Assembly (NCBI GenBank): GCA_046482855.1
Contig: JAWOEH010000198.1
Coordinates: 1 to 35,903 of the forward strand
Length of the DNA: 35,903 bases
Direction: 5' to 3'
From: CAYVSF01 sp046482855
GTDB lineage: Bacteria > Bacteroidota > Bacteroidia > Bacteroidales > UBA12077
Below, piece by piece: positions 30,399-35,903 of this stretch. The translations under genes were made by a program, and so were the position numbers. The notes below the pieces were generated by a model. The model searched no databases. It was not told where the DNA came from and saw only the letters and a program-made list of their open reading frames with translations. Each line of letters opens with the position of its first letter. Within the stretch, counting starts at the first letter, position 1.

Positions 30399-31250
30399 AT
30401 GAATCAAGAAAAAACACTTACACCTGCATCCGGTTACGTTATGTTGGTGCTTGTATTGGCCCTTATAGGGGTAACTGTCTTTTTTACGGTAATGGGCATA
30501 CCCATGTTTCTTTTGCTTAATATGCTCACTATTTTACTGATTATTGGTTTTACGGTGGTAAATCCTAATGAGTCGGTAGTGTGTGTGCTATTTGGTAGCT
30601 ACAAAGGCACCATTAAAAGCGATGGCTTTTATTGGGTAAACCCGTTTTATGCGCGCCAGCGTATTTCCTTACGTGCGCGAAACTTCGACAGCGAACCCAT
30701 AAAGGTGAATGACAAAGTGGGGAATCCCATTAAAATTGGCGTCGTGTTGGTATGGAAAGTAGAGAATACCTATAAAGCTGCTTTTGATGTGGATCAGTAT
30801 GAGCACTTTGTTGTTGTGCAGAGCGAGGCTGCCTTACGTAAACTGGCAGGCGCTTACCCTTACGACAATTTTGAAGATGAAGAGGCCGAAATTACCCTTC
30901 GCTCAGGGGTTGAAGAGGTAAATGAGATGTTAGAGGAGGAGATTCGTGACCGTTTAAAAATTGCAGGCATCCGGGTGATTGAAGCACGCATCAATTACAT
31001 TGCCTATGCCGAAGAGATTGCCAGTGCCATGTTACGTCGTCAGCAGGCTTCGGCAGTGGTAGCTGCTCGTTCGCAAATAGTTGCCGGTGCTGTAGGCATG
31101 GTTGAGATGGCCCTTGAGCAGCTAAACAGCAAAGAGCTAATCAATTTGGATGAAGAAGCCAAAGCTTCGATGGTAAGCAACTTAATGGTAGTGCTTTGTT
31201 CAGATGAATCTGCCCGACCTGTAGTGAATACAGGAACTTTAAACCATTAG
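30399..31250 (+). CDS. SPFH/Band 7 domain membrane protein
   Basis: A 283-residue protein with two N-terminal membrane helices (about 12-32 and 35-55) followed by an SPFH domain. The segment VNPNESVVCVLFGSYKGTIKSDGFYWVNPF, then RISLRARNFDS, is the SPFH start. FEDEEAEITLRSGVEEVNEMLEEEIRDRLKIAGIRVIEARINYIAYAEEIASAMLRRQQASAVVAAR is the domain end and following coiled coil. SPFH proteins form large membrane-bound ring or cage oligomers that organise membrane domains or modulate proteases. The stop is 3 nt before the ribbon-helix-helix gene, so all three genes are tightly coupled. This three-gene order recurs in Bacteroidota as far as I recall, but its function is not established. Confidence 0.92.
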   Translation: MNQEKTLTPASGYVMLVLVLALIGVTVFFTVMGIPMFLLLNMLTILLIIGFTVVNPNESVVCVLFGSYKGTIKSDGFYWVNPFYARQRISLRARNFDSEPIKVNDKVGNPIKIGVVLVWKVENTYKAAFDVDQYEHFVVVQSEAALRKLAGAYPYDNFEDEEAEITLRSGVEEVNEMLEEEIRDRLKIAGIRVIEARINYIAYAEEIASAMLRRQQASAVVAARSQIVAGAVGMVEMALEQLNSKELINLDEEAKASMVSNLMVVLCSDESARPVVNTGTLNH

Positions 31251-31253
31251 AAT

Positions 31254-31448
31254 ATGTCCAAAAAGAAGTCCTTTGCGCTTAGAATTGATCCTGCTTTGTA
31301 TAAGGCTGTGGAACGATGGGCTGCGGATGAATTCCGCAGCACCAATGGCCAGCTGGAGTGGATCATTCATAAGGCGTTAAAGGATGCCAGACGTTTACGA
31401 AAAGAATCACAAACCGAACATGACAATGAGGAATCTAACGACGCTTGA
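31254..31448 (+). CDS. small ribbon-helix-helix (Arc-like) protein
   Basis: A 64-residue protein: SKKKSFALRIDPALYKAVERWAADEFRSTNGQLEWIIHKALKDA. The strand FALRIDP followed by two helices, with N-G-Q between them, is the ribbon-helix-helix fold of Arc/MetJ DNA-binding proteins. The polar C-terminal tail (RRLRKESQTEHDNEESNDA) is disordered. It begins 3 nt after the SPFH gene and its last 23 nt overlap the start of the Zn-ribbon gene. No toxin gene is adjacent, so it is probably not an antitoxin; it may bind DNA close to the membrane through its SPFH partner. Confidence 0.85.
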   Translation: MSKKKSFALRIDPALYKAVERWAADEFRSTNGQLEWIIHKALKDARRLRKESQTEHDNEESNDA

Positions 31449-31650
31449 TGCAAAGTACAAATGCCCAAAGTGCGGGAATCGGCAGGCTGAAATTGGCGAA
31501 ATGCGCGTTTCTGGTGGGTTTTGGGCGAAAATATTCGATGTGCAAAATAAGAAATTTAGCTCTGTAACCTGTAGCCGTTGTTCTTATACCGAATTCTACA
31601 GGGTAGATTCAAGTAAACTGGGAAGTGTCTTTGACTTCTTCACCGGTTAG
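31426..31650 (+). CDS. Zn-ribbon protein, DUF2082 family
   Basis: A 74-residue protein with two CxxC pairs (YKCPKCGN and VTCSRCSY), the four ligands of a zinc ribbon. The segment GGFWAKIFDVQNKKFSSVTC, then TEFYRVDSSKLGSVFDFF, matches the family of predicted nucleic-acid-binding Zn-ribbon proteins (COG3478, DUF2082). The start is taken at the ATG at 31426; the ATG at 31420 is equally possible. Both overlap the end of the ribbon-helix-helix gene in another frame, so translational coupling is likely. The function is unknown; context with SPFH and RHH proteins suggests a shared complex. It is the last gene before a terminator. Confidence 0.82.
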   Translation: MRNLTTLDAKYKCPKCGNRQAEIGEMRVSGGFWAKIFDVQNKKFSSVTCSRCSYTEFYRVDSSKLGSVFDFFTG

Positions 31651-31679
31651 TAGGCTTTTTAGCGATTGTCTATTGAAAG

Positions 31680-31709
31680 AAGAGGGCTTAGGTTTGCCCT
31701 CTTTTTTTT
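31680..31709. terminator. terminator between the Zn-ribbon gene and convergent rsmE
   Basis: AAGAGGGC pairs with GCCCTCTT across TTAGGTTT, followed by a T-run that reaches the rsmE stop codon at 31708-31710. It serves the plus-strand operon. Confidence 0.85.
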
Positions 31710-32430
31710 ATTGGTGTGCCAGGTGAATAGTATGACATGCCACAAGACCTGCCGTTTCGGTACGCAATCGACTTTTACCGAGACTTATCTCCGAAAATCC
31801 TGCCGTGTTGGTCTTTTGAATTTCATTGGGCGTAAAATCGCCTTCGGGGCCAATGAGAATAAGCACTTTGTCATTGGTGTTATAGGCGTGTTTTAGTTGT
31901 TCTTTTTCCGTGTCGTCCTCACAATGGGCAATGAACTTTTGTAGTTTTTGGTCTTGCTGGTTCCCTTGAATATGTTTAAGAAATTGAGGCAGCTTTACCA
32001 TGGGATGCAGCACAGGAATACGGCTTTTTAACGATTGTTTGGTAGCGGCTATCAGAATTTTTTCCAAACGTTGCGGCTTAATTATTTTCCGTTCGCTGCG
32101 CTCGCACAAAATGGGGGTAATTTCGTTAATCCCTATTTCGGTGCATTTTTCCAGAAACCACTCAAAGCGGCTAATGTTTTTAGTGGGGGCAATGGCAATG
32201 TGCAGCGAGTAGCCATGGTCGCCAAAAGCCTCTTTTCGCTCGTCAATTTTGGCAATGCATTGCCGTGGATTGTCCACCACAATGGTTGCCCGAAAAAAGG
32301 TGCCTTTGCCATCAATCACATGAATGCTGTCGCCTTTGGTCATGCGCAAAACCTTTATGCAATGCTTGGATTCTTCTTCGCTCAGTAGTATGTTTGTGGC
32401 ATCGGTCGATGCAGCTAGAAATAGGTTCAT
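31708..32430 (-). CDS. rsmE: 16S rRNA (uracil(1498)-N(3))-methyltransferase RsmE
   Basis: A 240-residue SPOUT-class enzyme that methylates U1498 of 16S rRNA in the assembled small subunit. Diagnostic segments are the N-terminal PUA-like part (HCIKVLRMTKGDSIHVIDGKG), the IAPTKNISRFEWFLEKCTEIG region, LIGPEGDFTPNEI near residues 195-207 and the knot LGKSRLRTETAGLVACHTI at the C-terminus. All match RsmE rather than other SPOUT enzymes. It is transcribed alone on minus and starts 33 nt from the divergent metallophosphoesterase start. Confidence 0.95.
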   Translation of the reverse strand: MNLFLAASTDATNILLSEEESKHCIKVLRMTKGDSIHVIDGKGTFFRATIVVDNPRQCIAKIDERKEAFGDHGYSLHIAIAPTKNISRFEWFLEKCTEIGINEITPILCERSERKIIKPQRLEKILIAATKQSLKSRIPVLHPMVKLPQFLKHIQGNQQDQKLQKFIAHCEDDTEKEQLKHAYNTNDKVLILIGPEGDFTPNEIQKTNTAGFSEISLGKSRLRTETAGLVACHTIHLAHQ

Positions 32431-32463
32431 AATGGCTTGATTAATTTATTTACAGCAAAAATA

Positions 32464-32955
32464 ATGATTAAAATCGGATTGATTTCAGATACCCACGCTT
32501 TCCTGGATGAGGGGGTATTGAATTTTTTAGCACCGGTACATGAAATTTGGCATGCAGGCGATATTGGCAATTTGCATGTCCTTCAGCGGCTGGAACAAGA
32601 GAAGCCCGTACGTGCTGTATTTGGCAATATTGACGATCATCAGGTACGAGCGGCTTGTCCCAAGATTCAGCAATTCGAACTGGAGGGTGTACGGGTGTTA
32701 ATGACTCATATCGGCGGTTATCCTGGAAAATATGAACCATCCATCTACCACACTCTGCTCAGCTATCACCCCAAACTTTTCATCTCGGGGCACTCACACA
32801 TTCTGAAGGTGATACCCGATAAAAAATTGAACTTACTTCATATAAATCCCGGAGCTGCTGGTAATAGTGGCTTTCATCAGGTGCGCACTGCTACCCGTTT
32901 TGTTTTGGAGGCGGGCAATATACGCGACCTGGAAATTTGGGAAACACCTCGTTGA
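32464..32955 (+). CDS. calcineurin-like phosphoesterase (YfcE/MJ0936 type)
   Basis: From the ATG at 32464 this is a 163-residue metallophosphoesterase. It shows the expected metal motifs in order: SDTHAFLD (D-x-H), HAGDIGN (GD), FGNIDDHQ (GNxD), MTHIGG (H) and SGHSHI (GHxH). The size and arrangement match YfcE/MJ0936 phosphodiesterases with a binuclear metal centre. The TTG upstream at 32437 is in frame, but the peptide it adds (MINLFTAKI) is unlike the family. The substrate cannot be predicted from sequence. It starts 33 nt from the divergent rsmE gene. Confidence 0.93.
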   Translation: MIKIGLISDTHAFLDEGVLNFLAPVHEIWHAGDIGNLHVLQRLEQEKPVRAVFGNIDDHQVRAACPKIQQFELEGVRVLMTHIGGYPGKYEPSIYHTLLSYHPKLFISGHSHILKVIPDKKLNLLHINPGAAGNSGFHQVRTATRFVLEAGNIRDLEIWETPR

Positions 32956-33099
32956 AGTATTATCGGGTTTTATGAAGATCTTCCCATAGCATTGAACTGA
33001 GCTTGTTATTTCAACTAAGGTTATTAATTTGTAGGTTCCCTTATCGAAGTTTTTGAAATGATCTATCTTTATCAAAATCGAACGTTTATTTTCTAACTT

Positions 33100-34047
33100 A
33101 TGTATATCAGAGCCCTGCAACATTTTATTCCACAAAAGCGAGTAGCTACCGACCATTTTTCCGAGTATAACGGAAAAAGCGTTGATTGGATGCAAAAAAG
33201 AACGGGTATTCACACCCGGAGTCGGGCAGGGAAGACGCAAAACACCAGCACAATGGCCGTTTCTGCTGTGCGGCTATTGCCGAAAGAAGCACAGCAGGCA
33301 CTGATGAATGTGGATTTGATTGTGGGAGCTACTTACACCCCTTTCGATACAATATATACAGTGGCTCATGCTGTACAACGGGAACTGGGAGCTGATCATG
33401 CACAGGTATTGTCGATATCATCGGCCTGCTCTTCGTTTGTGAATGCCATGGAAGTAGTAGAAGGCTATTTTGCTACAGGTAAGGCAAGTAGTGCCTTGGT
33501 AGTAGTTGCTGAGCATAACTCGGCATACAGCCACGATGAGGATGCACAAAGTGGCCATTTATGGGGCGATGGTGCCGCAGCAGTATGGCTTACGGCCAGC
33601 GCCGATACGCATTCTCTGGCTGAAGTTTTATCCATGTCAACTCGTGGAGGAGCCACCATGTACAAAAGTTCAACAGCTGTTACACTGCAACCGTTGAAGA
33701 ATGGACTTCAAATGCCATATGGTCGCCATGTATTTTTCAATGCAGTAACCTACATGGAGGTGATTTTACGCAAGGAGTTATCGAAGAATAGTTTTGCTAC
33801 AAATGATCTGACTTATGTGGTGCCCCATCAGGCTAACCAGCGTATTTCAAAGCAATTGGCACGTCAGCTGCAGTTGGATGCTACCCGGCTACTTTCAACT
33901 ATCGAAAAATATGGCAATACAGGTGCTGCAGGCGCGGTGATTACACTTTCAGAAAATGCCATAAAGTTTCAACCCGGCGACCTTATTGGCGTTACTGTTT
34001 TTGGTGGTGGTTATAGCATGGGCGCGATGTTGCTTAAGTGGTTGTAG
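33100..34047 (+). CDS. 3-oxoacyl-ACP synthase III-like (FabH family) protein
   Basis: A 315-residue thiolase-fold enzyme of the KAS III type. The catalytic triad is present: Cys110 in SISSACSSFVNA, His243 in VVPHQANQRIS and Asn273 in EKYGNTGAAGAV. The C-terminus VTVFGGGYSMGAMLLKW is family-like. It differs from housekeeping FabH in the active-site segment GNTGAAGAVITLSE and in lacking the usual GxGGG-type loop spacing, so it is likely a second KAS III used for a specialised lipid or pigment, as found in many Bacteroidota. The substrate is unknown. It follows the phosphoesterase gene after 144 nt and is transcribed toward the helicase gene, with 21 nt between the stops and no terminator. Confidence 0.9.
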   Translation: MYIRALQHFIPQKRVATDHFSEYNGKSVDWMQKRTGIHTRSRAGKTQNTSTMAVSAVRLLPKEAQQALMNVDLIVGATYTPFDTIYTVAHAVQRELGADHAQVLSISSACSSFVNAMEVVEGYFATGKASSALVVVAEHNSAYSHDEDAQSGHLWGDGAAAVWLTASADTHSLAEVLSMSTRGGATMYKSSTAVTLQPLKNGLQMPYGRHVFFNAVTYMEVILRKELSKNSFATNDLTYVVPHQANQRISKQLARQLQLDATRLLSTIEKYGNTGAAGAVITLSENAIKFQPGDLIGVTVFGGGYSMGAMLLKWL

Positions 34048-34068
34048 CTGTACTACTACTTAAAGCCT

Positions 34069-35727
34069 TTAGTTTATAAACGCGGTACCCTTACCACTGT
34101 GTGTGAGATGCAGCTGGTGCATGGCACGGGTACAGGCTACGTACAACATTTGCCTGTCGGGCTCGGTGTTGTAGTTCTTATCCGATGTAAATGGGACAAT
34201 TACCTTATCAAATTCCAGACCTTTTGCCAAGTGCGCTGTAGTAATTACAATACCGCTGCCAAAGGCTACGCTTAATGCATTTAACAAATGAATGGTGAAT
34301 TCATTTGTTAAAGCCTCATATAGTTTGTCGGCCTGGGCTTGGGTTTTGCAGATAATGCCCAGAGAGTTGAACTTACTTTTCTGAAAGTGGACAATTAAGC
34401 TTTTCACCTGCGCGATTTCTTCAGGTTCATTCTTTACCGAATGAATAACGGGTTCCTCCCCATACCGTTCAATGGCTTCAATGTCCATGTTTTGGCGTAT
34501 CTTTTTTGTAAATTGGGTTATTTCGTAGGTGGAGCGGTAGCTTTTCAGCATGGTCATGGCAGTGGCATCGGGAAACAATGTCTGAATGGTTTCCAAGCCC
34601 GAGGAACTAAACGGGTTCACCGACTGGTTGATGTCGCCTAAAATGGTTTTTTTGCAGGGAAACAGTCTGCTTAACACCTTGTACTGTACAGCCGAGTAGT
34701 CCTGCATTTCGTCAATTACCAGGTGTTTTACTTTCGGAAACGATTTCAGGCCTTCCAATTTCATCTTAAAATAGAGTAACGGGTACACATCACTGTACTC
34801 ATACATGGCGCCTTTGCGCATTTTTAACAAATCGGGACGTTCCATCCATTGATAAAATCCTTTGTATAGCATACGCATATTGGTAGAGGGGAACATTTTG
34901 CGAATGGTTGTATGCAGTTGGGTACGCTCTTTACCCATTACCTCATATCGGTAATGAATGAAAACATTGTTCACAATATCGGTAACCACTTCGTTGAAGC
35001 GTTTCAGGATCGGTTTTCGGTTATGTCTTTCAAAAGATTCTTTAATGAACCAAGCCGGTACAGGTTTCTTGCCTACGGTGATATCTTCAGGCTGAAAACC
35101 TCCATTTTCCAGGTATAACAGGTATTCGTCAATTTTTTTGAGAAGATCGGCTGATGATTTAAAAAGAATTCGTTCAATCAATTTCTCATCAGTTTTTGTT
35201 AAAAGCTCAGAAACCTGATCGAAGAAGGACTGGAATTTAATCTGGTAATCAAAAAGTTCATCGGCAATTTCTTCCAAGCTGGTCTCTTCAACGGTTTCCT
35301 CCCCCAACTCGGGGAGGACATTGGAGATATAGCTGGCGAACACTTTGTTGGGCGAAATGATAAGCATATCGCTGGAGGAGATGGTTTCCTTGAACCGGTA
35401 TAATAAAAAGGCAATACGATGCAAGGCGATGGAGGTTTTTCCGGAGCCGGCAACTCCCTGAATGATTAGATGTCGGGCATCCTCGTTTCGGATGATGGCA
35501 TTTTGTTCCCGCTGAATGGTGGCCACAATGTTTTTCATTTTACCGGAAGTAGCCTGGTTAAGTTCTTTCTGAAGCACATCGTCCTGAATGGTAATGTCGC
35601 TATTTAGCATGTACTCCATCTTTCCGTTGCGTATCCGGAATTGCCTTTTTAAGTCAATCGTCCCTTCTACAATTGCTTGTGTTGTTTCGTAGAAGGCCTC
35701 GCCCAGTTCGAAGTCATAAAACCCCAA
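34069..35727 (-). CDS. HelD-like UvrD-family helicase, N-terminally truncated
   Basis: 552 residues from a TTG at 35727. The ATPase core is intact: Walker A GVAGSGKT (91-98), Walker B VIDEMQDYS, SYRSTYEI, and ITTAHLAKGLEFD with YVACTRAMHQL. The first residues, GFYDFELGEAFYE, then EGTIDLKRQFRI, match the segment of HelD that follows the motif DWRAPISSL. In HelD, which recycles RNA polymerase, about 150-200 residues of coiled coil and beta domain precede this point. Here the codons upstream of the TTG do not resemble HelD in any frame, and a HIT-like coding stretch begins on plus at the same point. The protein is therefore probably a broken HelD, or the join is artificial. Confidence 0.75.
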   Translation of the reverse strand: MGFYDFELGEAFYETTQAIVEGTIDLKRQFRIRNGKMEYMLNSDITIQDDVLQKELNQATSGKMKNIVATIQREQNAIIRNEDARHLIIQGVAGSGKTSIALHRIAFLLYRFKETISSSDMLIISPNKVFASYISNVLPELGEETVEETSLEEIADELFDYQIKFQSFFDQVSELLTKTDEKLIERILFKSSADLLKKIDEYLLYLENGGFQPEDITVGKKPVPAWFIKESFERHNRKPILKRFNEVVTDIVNNVFIHYRYEVMGKERTQLHTTIRKMFPSTNMRMLYKGFYQWMERPDLLKMRKGAMYEYSDVYPLLYFKMKLEGLKSFPKVKHLVIDEMQDYSAVQYKVLSRLFPCKKTILGDINQSVNPFSSSGLETIQTLFPDATAMTMLKSYRSTYEITQFTKKIRQNMDIEAIERYGEEPVIHSVKNEPEEIAQVKSLIVHFQKSKFNSLGIICKTQAQADKLYEALTNEFTIHLLNALSVAFGSGIVITTAHLAKGLEFDKVIVPFTSDKNYNTEPDRQMLYVACTRAMHQLHLTHSGKGTAFIN

Positions 35728-35903
35728 ATAAACATGCGGTTTTTTTGAAAGATTTGACAGGCAAGGAGAAGGCAGGGCTTTTGGACATGGTTTTTTGGGC
35801 GCAGAAGAAGTTGGCCAAGCGTCATAGCAATATGTCTATTTTGTATCGAGAGGGAGAGAAGGTTAGAATTGGGAAAAGTGTTGATCATGTTCATGTTAAT
35901 TTG
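35724..35903 (+). pseudogene. HIT-family protein fragment, 5' end missing, cut by window edge
   Basis: On plus, reading from 35724, 60 codons stay open to the window end: PNKHAVFLKDLTGKEKAGLL, then DMVFWAQKKLAKRHSNMSIL, then YREGEKVRIGKSVDHVHVNL. The late DHVHVNL matches the histidine-triad region (H-x-H-x-H, third position Asn), and KHAVFLKDLT looks like the preceding helix of HIT nucleotide-binding proteins. No start codon or N-terminal half lies to its left; instead the helicase gene runs the other way. The true gene continues past the right edge. Its 5' end was lost at the same point as that of the helicase. Confidence 0.5.

Noticed and set aside
35728..35838. Possible frameshift restoring the HelD N-terminus upstream of 35727
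   Set aside because: The in-frame upstream codons (ending in SNLSKKPHVYLG) and the adjacent ATG frame (MSKSPAFSLPVKSF) do not resemble the expected DWRAPISSL segment, so a simple frameshift does not explain the truncation.
35667..35894. Minus-strand frame of 75 codons over the helicase/HIT junction
   Set aside because: It has no HelD-like or other recognisable sequence, and overlaps both the helicase 5' end and the HIT frame.
1..35903. tRNA, rRNA, CRISPR arrays, insertion sequences, phage or defence genes
   Set aside because: None was seen on reading both strands; inverted repeats found are hairpins near gene ends and are not flanked by transposase genes.

Overview
The window looks like a chromosomal segment of a Bacteroidota bacterium, most likely Bacteroidales/Marinilabiliales. 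The evidence is: a flexirubin/aryl-polyene type pigment operon with a MIO-type ammonia-lyase; several matches to the Bacteroidota housekeeping promoter element TAnnTTTG just upstream of genes; weak use of Shine-Dalgarno sites; a PorE-like TPR/beta-propeller/OmpA protein; and a phosphoglycerate dehydrogenase of the Lys-containing type known from this phylum. No tRNA, rRNA, insertion sequence, phage gene or CRISPR array was seen.

Layout. (1) 1-4800, minus strand: the 5' part of a pigment operon in transcription order ammonia-lyase, FabG, ketosynthase, ACP, LpxL-like acyltransferase, and the first codons of a 3-hydroxyacyl-ACP dehydratase cut by the window edge. (2) 4801-5222: gene-free, with two large inverted repeats. 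(3) 5223-7017, minus: four small exported or membrane proteins, including a secreted superoxide-reductase-like protein followed 2 nt later by a 58-residue two-helix protein with histidines spaced as in cytochrome b. (4) 7160-9447, minus: a lipoprotein with a degenerate zincin motif, a two-domain RNase H and a flavin reductase. (5) clpB on plus with a strong terminator. (6) STAS and HPt signalling proteins on minus. (7) 13298-16429, plus: a TPR protein and a PorE-like OmpA protein. (8) 16616-24015, plus: gcvT, comB-like phosphatase, serC, serA, DUF1015, yggS and a dihydroorotate-dehydrogenase-like protein, most separated by hairpins or promoters. (9) A small helical protein (minus), an exported protein pair (plus), uvrA (minus). 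(10) ECF sigma factor plus a 62-aa protein. (11) SPFH protein, ribbon-helix-helix protein and Zn-ribbon protein, tightly coupled. (12) rsmE (minus), metallophosphoesterase and a KAS III-like enzyme (plus). (13) A HelD-like helicase (minus) that has lost its N-terminus exactly where a HIT-family fragment (plus) begins.

How they may work together: the first operon supplies an aromatic starter (probably 4-coumarate) and an elongation set for an aryl polyene pigment. The gcvT to DUF1015 region concentrates serine and one-carbon metabolism, with comB and DUF1015 as neighbours of unsettled function. The SOR-like/heme pair suggests a small envelope redox module. The junction at about 35,724 is probably a deletion, a rearrangement or an assembly join rather than ordinary gene order.
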